Positions 52,660 to 61,297 of a stretch of DNA of 64,000 bases are shown piece by piece. How positions within the stretch are numbered: position 1 is the stretch's first letter; each line of letters opens with the position of its first letter. The DNA is from Microbacterium sp. MYb54 (lineage in GTDB: Bacteria; Actinomycetota; Actinomycetes; Actinomycetales; Microbacteriaceae). Under the pieces are notes generated by a model. It did not search any database. It saw only the letters and a program-made list of their open reading frames with translations, and was not told the origin of the DNA. Where the stretch lies: contig NZ_PCPA01000001.1 of assembly GCF_002979515.1 (NCBI RefSeq), positions 520,018 to 584,017 on the forward strand, written 5' to 3'. The position numbers were made by a program, and so were the translations under genes.

Positions 52660-54864
52660 TCAAATCACCTCGTTCTTCCATGTCCCGCCCACAGGCGAGT
52701 CGATCCAGCGCTCTCCCACAGGGACGAGAATCCATGCAGCGGCGGGTGTGTCGGTCGTGCGTGACGTGACGGTCACGGTGTCTGTGTCGAAGTCGAACCG
52801 CACTGATTCGGCGATGCCCGTCTGAATCGGTGTGCCCTCCAGGAGCACGCTGAGGGTCTGGTCGGTGCGTTCGGTCCATGTCGGGATCGCGGACGCGCTC
52901 ACGGTGCGTCCGCGGCCCTGTGCGCGGCGGACGATGCTCTCGGCGCGGCCAGGCCCGGGGTAGGGCGTATCGGGCACCTCGACCTGGATCACCTTCGTGG
53001 GGTTGGCGGTGAGTGCGAACGTGTCGATGCGGCGTTGCTCGATGCCGTCGCGGTCGGTCCAGACGTATTCGTACACGGCACCGTCGAACCACGCGTCGTC
53101 CTCGCGGCTGAGGGTTTCGTCGGCGGACTCGATGTTCACCGCGTGCCGGTAGGTCTGGTTCCCGTCGGCGCGATAGTCGCTATTGCGGAGCGTCCACCGC
53201 CGCCGCTCGTCACACACCAGGCGGAGCCCTGCCGCTTTGAGCAGCGGTTCCAGGAACGCCATCCCCGAGACACCGGCACGCCACACGAGCGACTCGGGCG
53301 GACGCTCGACCGTCGGGGTGCGCGACGACGCCGACGCGTGCGCTGCGGCCGACCATGCGAAGTCATACGCCGTGGTGTCGGCGGTCGCGCCGTCGAAGTA
53401 CGGCACAACCTCATTGCCCTCGTAGAACATCGCGGCGTCCACATACGGCTGTTGGCCGGCGGCGGTGGCCTGGTAGCCGAAGTGCACGCTCGCGCTGGTC
53501 GCGGCGGCGGGAGCTCGAGCGATCACGAACGGGCGGCTCCACGCGGAACCCGCCACGGCGAGAGCTGCGCCGGTCACCTGCGCGATCGTCACGCCCTGTT
53601 GATCCTTGAAGTGCACGCGCGCGTGGACCGTCGAGGCGACGCTGCAGATCATGTGACCGGCGAGCACGTACCAGCGTCCGCCGGTGACACGGATACCCGC
53701 CGCGGCGGCATAGTCGGCGTAGCTGATGCCTGCCGCGTTCGTCGTCCAGCGGAGCCCGAAACCGGACGGTGGATCGAACGTCACCGGCTGACGCGACACC
53801 GCCGACGCGTTGGTCCCGGCCGTCCACCCGTCCGCATTGACCTCGATAGACGGATTCGTGATCAGGTTCGTGATCGGCCAAAAGGCCGTCACGTTCGCAT
53901 CCTCCGAGCCCGACGCGAGCATGAAGTCGCGGTACGGGCCGAGCCTGCTGGTCTGCTCCGTCACAAACCCGGTCGCGTCCAGACGCCCACCGACGGGGAT
54001 GGTTCCAGTGATGCGGAAGATCGGGACCACGCGCACCGCGAGCGGCAACCGTGCCACCGTCGCCGACACTCGCGTGAACTGCCCGGACGTGACGGCCGCG
54101 ACCATATCGGACGTGCCGAGCAGCACACCGCCCGCGTCGTACTGCTGCGCGTAGACGCGCCCCGCAGGTGCCGTGATCGACGATGGACGCACCCACGCGG
54201 ACACGGTGATCGCGGTGCCCAACGGTGCCACGAGGAGGTTGTTCGCGGCGGTGCCGCGGATGTCGATGAACGTGCTCGTCGTGGTGGACTGCGCGCGGAG
54301 GAAGGTATCGATGCCCTCGCCGCCGACGTTCAGCCCTACCGTCGTCGTCGCGGCGAGTGTCGGGGAGCCGCCAGACTGCGCCGCCGACCATAGTGCGGTC
54401 GTCGAACCGCGCGGATTCTGCGCACGGTTCGGGGCAAGCCCACCGACGCGGCCAAGCACGTAGTCACAGACCGCCCGCAAGGAAGCCTGATAGGTGCGGG
54501 GCGTGCCATCATCCACCAGCTGCGCGAAGTCGCCCAGGAGCGCCTCATCGGACGCGAGAGTCAGCGTCACCTTCGACCCGGCCCGATCCGGCTTCGCCAC
54601 CCGGATACCCAGATCGAAAGACCGGCTCACCGCCGCACTGAGGACTGCATCCACATCGATCACGACGCGGCGGGAGTCTCGCGGGTCGAGCTTCGCCAGG
54701 AGCATCGGATCTTTAACGGCGACCGTAATATCACCCTCGACGTGTGGGATGCGCGACGCGTCAAGACCTACGCTGCCCGCGCTCTCCTTGTCGAGCGACA
54801 GGACGATATCGCCAGCCACGTCCAGGACGCGGGCGGTATAAGTGTGCTTGGAGACTGCGGTCAC
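52660..54864 (-). CDS. Minor tail protein with carbohydrate-binding-like modules
   Basis: A 734-residue tail-tip protein. The N-terminal part (about 1-150) resembles a distal tail hub domain. Two lectin-like beta-sandwich modules follow at about residues 155-310 and 330-500. A C-terminal portion with VWRAGVSGMAFLEPLL and EYVWTDRDGIEQRR is like tail-tip baseplate proteins. It probably contacts the host wall. The GTG start at 54864 overlaps the upstream stop as GTGA. Confidence 0.78.
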   Translation of the reverse strand: MTAVSKHTYTARVLDVAGDIVLSLDKESAGSVGLDASRIPHVEGDITVAVKDPMLLAKLDPRDSRRVVIDVDAVLSAAVSRSFDLGIRVAKPDRAGSKVTLTLASDEALLGDFAQLVDDGTPRTYQASLRAVCDYVLGRVGGLAPNRAQNPRGSTTALWSAAQSGGSPTLAATTTVGLNVGGEGIDTFLRAQSTTTSTFIDIRGTAANNLLVAPLGTAITVSAWVRPSSITAPAGRVYAQQYDAGGVLLGTSDMVAAVTSGQFTRVSATVARLPLAVRVVPIFRITGTIPVGGRLDATGFVTEQTSRLGPYRDFMLASGSEDANVTAFWPITNLITNPSIEVNADGWTAGTNASAVSRQPVTFDPPSGFGLRWTTNAAGISYADYAAAAGIRVTGGRWYVLAGHMICSVASTVHARVHFKDQQGVTIAQVTGAALAVAGSAWSRPFVIARAPAAATSASVHFGYQATAAGQQPYVDAAMFYEGNEVVPYFDGATADTTAYDFAWSAAAHASASSRTPTVERPPESLVWRAGVSGMAFLEPLLKAAGLRLVCDERRRWTLRNSDYRADGNQTYRHAVNIESADETLSREDDAWFDGAVYEYVWTDRDGIEQRRIDTFALTANPTKVIQVEVPDTPYPGPGRAESIVRRAQGRGRTVSASAIPTWTERTDQTLSVLLEGTPIQTGIAESVRFDFDTDTVTVTSRTTDTPAAAWILVPVGERWIDSPVGGTWKNEVI

Positions 54865-55220
54865 GTCAGCACCTCTTGGAACGGCACTCCGAGAATCCAC
54901 ACGTCTCGCGTCTCGTCATCGAGGCTGTGCTTGATCGCGCCGCCGGCGACGACGAATGACATTCCGACTTCGGGCACGTCGGCGTCGGTGAGGGTGAGCA
55001 CCTGCGGGATGCAGAGCGCTGCGAGAGCGGCCCAGCCGGCGGCACGCGATGCGAACACGAGCGAGAGCGTGCCGGTGCGCATCCCTGCCGGGCGCAACGT
55101 GATGTCCGGGTCGGTGCGACCCATCACGTTGTGAACGATCGAACGGGCCTCGATCGAGGCTTCGTACCCATCGACGACGGTGGGAACAATCGTCCCGGAT
55201 GCGTGCGTGATCGTGGTCAT
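54861..55220 (-). CDS. Distal tail-like protein
   Basis: A 119-residue protein between the tape measure and the large minor tail protein, the position of distal tail or tail-tip proteins. It has SIVHNVMGRTDPDITLRPAG and a C-terminal region with DVWILGVPFQEV. No conserved motif is diagnostic. The ATG at 55220 overlaps the tape measure stop as ATGA; a start at 55229 is possible but would overlap further. Confidence 0.6.
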   Translation of the reverse strand: MTTITHASGTIVPTVVDGYEASIEARSIVHNVMGRTDPDITLRPAGMRTGTLSLVFASRAAGWAALAALCIPQVLTLTDADVPEVGMSFVVAGGAIKHSLDDETRDVWILGVPFQEVLT

Positions 55221-56449
55221 CGGTTCCACCCCATGCTCTGAGCGAACTGCGAGTTGAGCTTCGCCGTAACCGACACAGTGCGCGGCCTGGTCAGGGCGTC
55301 GAGATCGACCCGGACCTGGCTCAGGCCGTTGACTCGCGCGTTGATTTCTGCGTCCGGGACGTTGTTCGCCGCATCCCCAACTCGCTGGATGTCCGTCGTC
55401 GCCGTCGCAGTGTCGGCATTGACCGCGACTTCCTTGTCACCTGGGAGTTTCACAATGGCGTTTCCCAGAGCGTCCACTTCGCCGGTTGCGGTGCCCGCCT
55501 CTTGAGCGAGCTTGAAGAGGTACTCCGCCTGCGCCTGCGCCGCCCGGGCGCCCTCATCGAGGCCCTTCTGGACTGACGGGAGAATGGCGTCAAGCTCCTG
55601 CTGTCGACCGATTGTTAGTCCTGCCGCTTGGGCACCGTCGGCATAAGCTTTGGTGAGCCCGTCGAGTTTGTCGCCGCCCTCGACGAGCGCGTCGATCACG
55701 TCTACCTGGTCCCACCCGGATGAGACGGTGAGATCCAGAACCTGCTTGTACTTCTCCTGGTCGCTGGTCCAGCTCTCGACCGCCCGCACCTTGTCGGCCG
55801 CGTCGAACGCGGCACCAATCCCATAGGCGAAGTCATACGCTGACTGGAGCGCATCCTTGGATGCCTCGTCAATCTTGTTGAACTGATCGACAGCGACGCC
55901 GAGACCCAATGCGACGGCGAGACCCGCCGCGGTACCGGCGGGCCCGAATCCTGAGAAGGCGTTCGCGGCCACCTCTTGAGCGAGATCCGCGATCGATTCG
56001 AACGAGCCGTCGAACGATGCGGCGGTCTCGCGGGCGGACTGCTGGGCTTCTTGCTTGAAGTCCTTCACGCCCTCTTCGGCGCGTTCCATGCCCCGCTGCG
56101 CCTTGTCGCCCACATCGTCGGCGGCGTCTCCGAGCTGCTTCGCTTCCTTCTGGGCGCTCTCGAGTGAGCCTTCTAGGCCGTCGACGGCACGCTCGGCCTG
56201 CTTCGCCGAGAGGCCCATCGTGCGGAGCGAGTCCTTGATGTCGTCGTCAGACTTGCCCGCCTTGCGCGCCGCATCGACGAGCTTCGACGCGAACGAATCG
56301 ACCTGACCGCCGGCCTTCCCCGATTCGTCAGCAACGTCACCAACGGCCTCTTCGAGGTCGGCCAGCGCCTTCTGTCCGTCCTTCGCGCCCTTCGCGATGC
56401 CCGACGCGTTGAGAACTCCGTCAATCTCGAACCGGCTGCTACCTGCCAT
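55217..56449 (-). CDS. Tape measure protein
   Basis: Sets tail length by scaffolding tube polymerisation. The 410 residues are mostly alpha-helical, with heptad-like Ala, Glu, Lys and Asp-rich stretches (about residues 20-140) and a hydrophobic segment near 165-185 (GFGPAGTAAGLAVALGLGVAV). The C-terminal part is less helical. At about 0.15 nm per residue, the tail would be only about 60 nm, short for a siphophage. It starts one base after the neck-like gene's stop. Confidence 0.78.
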   Translation of the reverse strand: MAGSSRFEIDGVLNASGIAKGAKDGQKALADLEEAVGDVADESGKAGGQVDSFASKLVDAARKAGKSDDDIKDSLRTMGLSAKQAERAVDGLEGSLESAQKEAKQLGDAADDVGDKAQRGMERAEEGVKDFKQEAQQSARETAASFDGSFESIADLAQEVAANAFSGFGPAGTAAGLAVALGLGVAVDQFNKIDEASKDALQSAYDFAYGIGAAFDAADKVRAVESWTSDQEKYKQVLDLTVSSGWDQVDVIDALVEGGDKLDGLTKAYADGAQAAGLTIGRQQELDAILPSVQKGLDEGARAAQAQAEYLFKLAQEAGTATGEVDALGNAIVKLPGDKEVAVNADTATATTDIQRVGDAANNVPDAEINARVNGLSQVRVDLDALTRPRTVSVTAKLNSQFAQSMGWNR

Positions 56450-56450
56450 G

Positions 56451-56930
56451 TCAGCGTGTTCCCTTCTCGATGCTCTCGTGCACGGTGCGGATCGTGGTCT
56501 GAATCCACAGGGACGCGATGCGTGGGATTAGGTCGGAGGCGGTCGGCCACACGACGCGACCGGACTTCTGGAAGTGCCAGAACTGGCGCTGAGCGCGCCG
56601 CTTGACGGGGAATGAAGTGCCGTTGCGCCGGCCGGTGTATTCGGCGACCTCCTCGCGGTAAGCGCCGAACTCGGTTTCACGGGGGAACTTGCCGTTCGCA
56701 CCACCGATGAGCTTGACGTTGCGGTCGGAGACGTACGCGGTGGACGGCGACACAAGCCGCTCATGGAAGATACGTTCACCGGGTGCCCGCTCGGCGAGGC
56801 CCTTCTTCCACTCGGGTACGACGACAGCCTTCGTGCGTTTGCGGTTCTCCTTGGCGACCTCGTTCGGGATCGTCGCGAGCACCTGGATGAGCGCGGTCAG
56901 CGCCGGGCTTCGGCGCACATCCAGGCGCAT
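56451..56930 (-). CDS. HK97 gp10-like or neck protein
   Basis: A 159-residue basic protein with PNEVAKENRKRTKAVVVPEW and KRRAQRQFWHFQKSGRVVW. The pattern fits neck or head-tail joining proteins such as HK97 gp10, but the gene is placed after the major tail protein, where tail assembly chaperones are usually found, so the identification is tentative. It is transcribed with the rest of the late operon. The ATG at 56930 is 13 bases from the major tail protein stop. Confidence 0.55.
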   Translation of the reverse strand: MRLDVRRSPALTALIQVLATIPNEVAKENRKRTKAVVVPEWKKGLAERAPGERIFHERLVSPSTAYVSDRNVKLIGGANGKFPRETEFGAYREEVAEYTGRRNGTSFPVKRRAQRQFWHFQKSGRVVWPTASDLIPRIASLWIQTTIRTVHESIEKGTR

Positions 56931-56943
56931 GGCGATTCGCCGC

Positions 56944-57354
56944 TCAGACCACGGGAACGGGCGTCGGTCGACCGTTCACGCCGAGGGTGACGGAGGACGT
57001 CGCCACGGCATTCACAGCGCCGCCGATGGAGCCTGGAACGATGACGGCCTCGATCTGCCACCCGAGGCCGCCCTTGACCGGCTCAAAGAGCATGGTGACC
57101 GTCTCGCCCTCGTGCTCGTACAGGAACATCGCGAGGGAGTCCGGGGTCTCCCAATCCTGCGCGTAGTCGAGCTGCGCACCCCAGGTGGTCGCGGTGGGGA
57201 ACGTGAACGAGGAGTCGGGGTCGAGGCCGTTCCAGGTCGTCGACCCGGTGGCCGGGGTGATGGTGATGCCGGAGACGTGCTTCTCGTAGTCGGCGGTCGC
57301 GACGCGGAGGAGGCAGTCCCGGAGGACGATGGGCTTGACTTCGATCTGAGGCAT
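56944..57354 (-). CDS. Major tail (tube) protein
   Basis: A 136-residue beta-rich protein with SGITITPATGSTTWNGL and DYAQDWETPDSLAMFLYEHEGE, resembling small tail tube proteins of siphophages. It polymerises into the tube through which DNA is ejected. It lies directly after the tail terminator gene, six bases away, in the expected order for a long-tailed phage. Confidence 0.72.
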   Translation of the reverse strand: MPQIEVKPIVLRDCLLRVATADYEKHVSGITITPATGSTTWNGLDPDSSFTFPTATTWGAQLDYAQDWETPDSLAMFLYEHEGETVTMLFEPVKGGLGWQIEAVIVPGSIGGAVNAVATSSVTLGVNGRPTPVPVV

Positions 57355-57360
57355 GAGCGG

Positions 57361-57765
57361 TTACTCCTCGGTTGCGGGTGCCGGCGACGCGGCGGGATTG
57401 GTGGTGATGACTTCGATGGACATCCGCCACCCGACATAGGCGTCGTTGAAGACGGCCTTGCGAGCGGTGATGCTGTAGAACGTGTTCGAGACGATGACGG
57501 CCTCATAGAGTTCGGCGACGCTCTCGTCGGCCTCGTCTTCGCCCTTACGCACGTCGGTCTTGTTCGTCGCGATGCAGAGGTCGGCGGAAGCCTTGATCTT
57601 CGACAGCGGCGCTTCGGCGAACGGTTCGAACGCCGTGTACTCCACCCAGAGAACCGGCTTCGACAGCGTGCCAAGCGTGGGGATGCCCGGCTCAACCTTC
57701 CAATCGGTCGGGAGGCGCGGGGCAATCTGATTGACGATGTACTCGCGGACGGTCTCAGTAGACAT
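57361..57765 (-). CDS. Tail terminator-like protein
   Basis: A 134-residue protein between the connector and major tail protein genes. VREYIVNQIAPRLPTDWKVEPG and PVLWVEYTAFEPFA fit tail terminator (tail completion) proteins, which cap the finished tube. The ATG at 57765 overlaps the stop of the upstream gene by 11 bases; a start at 57846 would overlap by far more. Confidence 0.65.
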   Translation of the reverse strand: MSTETVREYIVNQIAPRLPTDWKVEPGIPTLGTLSKPVLWVEYTAFEPFAEAPLSKIKASADLCIATNKTDVRKGEDEADESVAELYEAVIVSNTFYSITARKAVFNDAYVGWRMSIEVITTNPAASPAPATEE

Positions 57766-58168
57766 CGGGCTTCCCATCCGTCGGGCGGATGATGCCGCGG
57801 ATGGTCTTATCGAGCGGCCGAGGCGTGAACGTGAACTGCCCGTCACCCATCTCGCCGGTCGAGGTCACCCGTCCGGCATTCCACAGGTTCTGTGCCTGGC
57901 GGAGCTGCGCGAACACGTAGTTGAACGGCGGGTCCGTCGGCTCAGCGTCGAGGAGCGCGAGCACTGCGTCGAGGTGCTGGGATACCCCGAACCGTGCAAG
58001 CGCGTCCTCGACCGCCGAGCCGAGCGTGGCGGACGCGGGAGCGTAGGCCAGCACCTGGATGCGGGCGGTCTCCAGCAGGAAGCCGCACGTCTCATCGTCC
58101 TCGATCGGCACGTCTTCCCACGCACCCGTGAGGCGTTCCTGATCGGTGGTGCTGTACCAAGCGGTCAT
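57755..58168 (-). CDS. Head-tail connector (adaptor) protein
   Basis: A 137-residue mostly helical protein, beginning after the capsid gene. SATLGSAVEDALARFGVSQHL and FNYVFAQLRQAQNLWNAGR suggest the helical fold of gp6/gp15-like adaptors that join the portal to the tail. The assignment rests on position and helix pattern only. It is 20 bases downstream of the capsid gene stop. Confidence 0.6.
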   Translation of the reverse strand: MTAWYSTTDQERLTGAWEDVPIEDDETCGFLLETARIQVLAYAPASATLGSAVEDALARFGVSQHLDAVLALLDAEPTDPPFNYVFAQLRQAQNLWNAGRVTSTGEMGDGQFTFTPRPLDKTIRGIIRPTDGKPDVY

Positions 58169-58188
58169 GTCCTACGCTCCCGAACCTC

Positions 58189-59949
58189 TCAGGCCTTCTT
58201 GGTGCCGAGGGCAGAGGTCGCTTCGGCGCGCACCGGGAAGGTCTCCAGGTACCCGATGACGGCCTTGTCGATGCCTCCCTTGGCGATGTTGAGCGCGTCG
58301 AGACGGATCGGCGTCTCGCCCTGCTCACGGAACTCGATGCCGGTCTTGGACGACGACACGACAGCGGGTTCGGTGTTGTCGAAGCCCGCCGCGTCGAACG
58401 CGGTGTCGGGTGCACGCTTGACGATCACCTGGTCGGCGTCGGCCTCGCCGGATCCCTTGACGGCGAACTTCACGTACTCGGGAACCTTGTCCTTCGGCGT
58501 GAAGCGGAGCTGCCGCCATGCGGCGCGGTTGACGAGCACGAAGCCGGGGTCGTCGTCGGCGTCGGTGACGGCGTCGATCGAGTCGATGACCATGCCCATG
58601 GCAAGCGAGTACTCGGCGGGGTAGTCCGCCGCGACGGGCTCGACGATGCGCGATCCGTCGGCGGTGATGATGCCGGTCGTTGCGACCGTCCCCGACGCGT
58701 AGCCGAGGATGTCCTGCAGAGCGTCGAGGTCGGTGATCTTGGCGTAGGAGTCGACGACACCCTGCATGAAGGCCTCGATGACTTCCTGACCGCCTTCGAG
58801 ATCCCAGAACTCACGGGCGATGTCGGCGGCGTAGCCGTAGGCGCGTCGGGTGGCGGCGGTGGTGCTGGTGCTCGCAGTGCCCGAGGGCACATCGGACTTG
58901 TTGCCGTTCCAGTGCTGGACGAGGGCGGTCCCCTGGTCGATCTTGAAGCCCTTGCGCCCTGCAACGTTGATGCCGCCATAGACGTGTGTGGCGAGGTCGA
59001 TGAAGCGGCGGACGTACTTCTTGCCCTGCCAGAGCTGCCCGACCCAGGCAGGCTGGATGACGCCCGATGCAGCGGTGGTGAGCCCGCCGTTCGTCTGCAC
59101 CTTGATGTCGGAGAGCTCAGCGAGGAGCGTCTGCGCTGCCGCGTAATCGCCCTCCAGGTTGCCGGGGGTCTTGACCGTCGCCATGGCGGCGAAGATCGAT
59201 CCCAGCTCGTACGCCTTGGTGATGGCGTCCACCGGGGCGTTGGGTGCTCCTGCGAGCAGGGTGGACGAGATGCCAGCGACGGGCGTCGTAGCCTGGCCCG
59301 GCTCGATTGCTGTTGCGGTCACGGTGGACCCTCCTTCTGTGTTGACCTCGGCCGGGGCGGCTTCGGGGGTGTAAGTGACGACGTCGCCCTCGGCGGGCTC
59401 GATCGCGATGGATACGGGAAGCGCGTCGGTGTGCAGTTCGAGCACGCCGCTGTCTGGAACGACGGCGTCGAAGCCGCGCTTGTCGAGAAGCTCGGACCCG
59501 TCGCCCGTGTCCTCGGCGGCGAGGAGGGTCGCGCCCTCGAATGCCGGTCGCTTCACGACGGCGGCAGCGAACAGGCGACCGGCGATAGCCTTGCCGTTCT
59601 GGATCGCAACCTTTGCGACCTCGGCGGAAAGGTGCTTCCGCTCGCCCGACTTCGCGTCACCGAAGGCCTTCCGGCCGTCCTTCGTGTTGGCGAACTTGAA
59701 GGTGCCCATGACGCCCTCGGGCTGCTCCCACGTCTTGGCGATGCCGCCGACGACGTCTTCGCGCTGGTGCTCGACGTTGAGGGACGCGCCGAGGGTGTCC
59801 TCGGGGAGTGTGAAGACGCCGGGACCAACCTCGAACTCGCCGAGGTTGGATCGGCATTTGACGCCGAAGGGGACGAGGAGGCCGGTCGCGCTCATGTCCT
59901 CCTCGTTGAAGGTCAGCGTGCCGGCGTCGATGATGACGGGTTCATTCAT
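58189..59949 (-). CDS. Fused capsid maturation protease and major capsid protein
   Basis: A single 586-residue polypeptide joins two proteins that are usually separate. Residues 1-170 look like a prohead protease of the HK97 type: GLLVPFG, NVEHQREDVVG with catalytic His61, and ERKHLSAEVAKVAI with Ser108. A glycine-, threonine- and acid-rich linker follows to about residue 240. The last 345 residues have an HK97-fold major capsid pattern, with LEGDYAAAQTLLAELSD, WVGQLWQGKKYVRRFIDLA and FVLVNRAAWRQLRF. The first part must presumably cleave itself away after shell assembly. The gene overlaps nothing and follows the portal gene by two bases. Confidence 0.82.
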   Translation of the reverse strand: MNEPVIIDAGTLTFNEEDMSATGLLVPFGVKCRSNLGEFEVGPGVFTLPEDTLGASLNVEHQREDVVGGIAKTWEQPEGVMGTFKFANTKDGRKAFGDAKSGERKHLSAEVAKVAIQNGKAIAGRLFAAAVVKRPAFEGATLLAAEDTGDGSELLDKRGFDAVVPDSGVLELHTDALPVSIAIEPAEGDVVTYTPEAAPAEVNTEGGSTVTATAIEPGQATTPVAGISSTLLAGAPNAPVDAITKAYELGSIFAAMATVKTPGNLEGDYAAAQTLLAELSDIKVQTNGGLTTAASGVIQPAWVGQLWQGKKYVRRFIDLATHVYGGINVAGRKGFKIDQGTALVQHWNGNKSDVPSGTASTSTTAATRRAYGYAADIAREFWDLEGGQEVIEAFMQGVVDSYAKITDLDALQDILGYASGTVATTGIITADGSRIVEPVAADYPAEYSLAMGMVIDSIDAVTDADDDPGFVLVNRAAWRQLRFTPKDKVPEYVKFAVKGSGEADADQVIVKRAPDTAFDAAGFDNTEPAVVSSSKTGIEFREQGETPIRLDALNIAKGGIDKAVIGYLETFPVRAEATSALGTKKA

Positions 59950-59951
59950 GG

Positions 59952-61052
59952 TCAGGCCTCACTTGCGGGGTTGCTGGTCGGGGTGGGAATGGCGAGCGCG
60001 TGGGAGCGGTCGCCACGGATCGACAGGCCTGCGGGGCTCACGTCGTCGAGCGAGAGCCGGGCCTCGAATGCGTTCATGAAGCGCTTGGCGAGTCCGAACT
60101 CCCAGAGGTCGGAACGGGATGCGCCACCTTCGCCGACGCCCTGGTAGCGCATCTCGGTACCGCCGCCGCTGCCACCCTGGCGCACGCCCTCGATGAGGCT
60201 GGCGGGGCTTCCGGTGTGGTTGGCGATGTCGAGGCGGACAGCGTTGCGGCCGGACTCGTAGAGGTCGGCGGCGGTCTCGCCTGGGAAGTCGACGGGGAAT
60301 TCGGCGACCTTCAGCGCGACAGATCCGTTGCCTGCTTTGCGCGCCGCCGCGTACTGGTCGCGGTACTCCTTGCGCTCTTCGGGAGTCCAGGACTCCCAGA
60401 CATCGCGCGGGATGCCGAGAATGGTGAGCGGGATCGGGTTCTCCAGGCGATCCATGTATGCCTGCTCGATGAGACGGGCCTCGCGGACGGTGTCGATGCC
60501 ATCGACTAGGAGACCGTTCTCGCCGTACCCGAGAGGGATCGCGACGACGCGATCACGGAAGGCAGCGGGCACGATTCCCTCGTCGACGCGGACGTGACCG
60601 ATTCCGTCCTCTCCGCGCTCAATCCACCACGCCCCGAATGGAACGTGGAGAGAGTCGGTCATGTCGGCGTTGAACGCGAGCGCCGCCCACCCGTTCATGA
60701 AGAGGTCAGAGGCGATGCCGAACTTGCGGTGGTACGGCGAGACGCCGGTCTGCGAGTTCGTGAGCCACTCGGGCTGCTGGTCGACCGGCTGGCCGGCGGC
60801 ATCGGTTTGTCGGAATGAGATCTCGGCGAACATCGCGCAGTGCACGCCGTGCGCCCGCTTGATACCGGGAACGCGGAGCGCGACGTCACGCGTGACCGGG
60901 AGCAGGTTTCCCTCTCGCATCTCGGATGCGATGAGCTGGTCGACGGTGACCTGCGTCATCGAGTCCGTCGGCTGCCACGGCGATGCGACCGCGATCGGCA
61001 TGGATGCGGCGGGCTTATACGCCCGGTCGATTGCTCTGGAGAAGATTCCCAC
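59952..61052 (-). CDS. Portal protein
   Basis: A 366-residue portal, the dodecameric ring through which DNA enters and leaves the head. It has HGVHCAMFAEISFRQ, the GWAALAFNAD region and the late ANHTGSPASLIEGVRQG, a pattern of SPP1-like portals, ending with EMRYQGVGEGGASRSD. GTG at 61052 is the start. It follows a small zinc-finger gene by 22 bases and precedes the capsid gene. Confidence 0.85.
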   Translation of the reverse strand: MGIFSRAIDRAYKPAASMPIAVASPWQPTDSMTQVTVDQLIASEMREGNLLPVTRDVALRVPGIKRAHGVHCAMFAEISFRQTDAAGQPVDQQPEWLTNSQTGVSPYHRKFGIASDLFMNGWAALAFNADMTDSLHVPFGAWWIERGEDGIGHVRVDEGIVPAAFRDRVVAIPLGYGENGLLVDGIDTVREARLIEQAYMDRLENPIPLTILGIPRDVWESWTPEERKEYRDQYAAARKAGNGSVALKVAEFPVDFPGETAADLYESGRNAVRLDIANHTGSPASLIEGVRQGGSGGGTEMRYQGVGEGGASRSDLWEFGLAKRFMNAFEARLSLDDVSPAGLSIRGDRSHALAIPTPTSNPASEA

Positions 61053-61074
61053 GTCTCAGAGCGTGGAGCCGACC

Positions 61075-61293
61075 TTACACATTCCTGGCACGTACGGCGT
61101 GTCGCGCGGCGAACATCGCCGCGGCGTTGCGCGCACGGTAGTCGCCCGGGTGTACGCGGGCCTCGTGTCCCCCGGCGCTCGCGTGGGCCTCGCCCATCGA
61201 CAGCGCGAAGGCCTTCCAGTGCGGGCACCCGGTGCAGGTAATGGTCACTCCGAGCGGCGACTTCTCGCGGCGGATCATCTTGGGTCGGGTCAT
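61075..61293 (-). CDS. Small zinc-finger-like phage protein
   Basis: A 72-residue basic protein with CTGCPHWKAFALSMGEAHAS followed by GGHEARVHPG, a Cys and His arrangement that may bind zinc. The ATG at 61293 follows GAGGAG at good spacing, and that ribosome site overlaps the terminase TAA stop. It is encoded between terminase and portal. No function is known; such small proteins are common in phages of actinobacteria. Confidence 0.7.
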   Translation of the reverse strand: MTRPKMIRREKSPLGVTITCTGCPHWKAFALSMGEAHASAGGHEARVHPGDYRARNAAAMFAARHAVRARNV

Positions 61294-61297
61294 GGTC

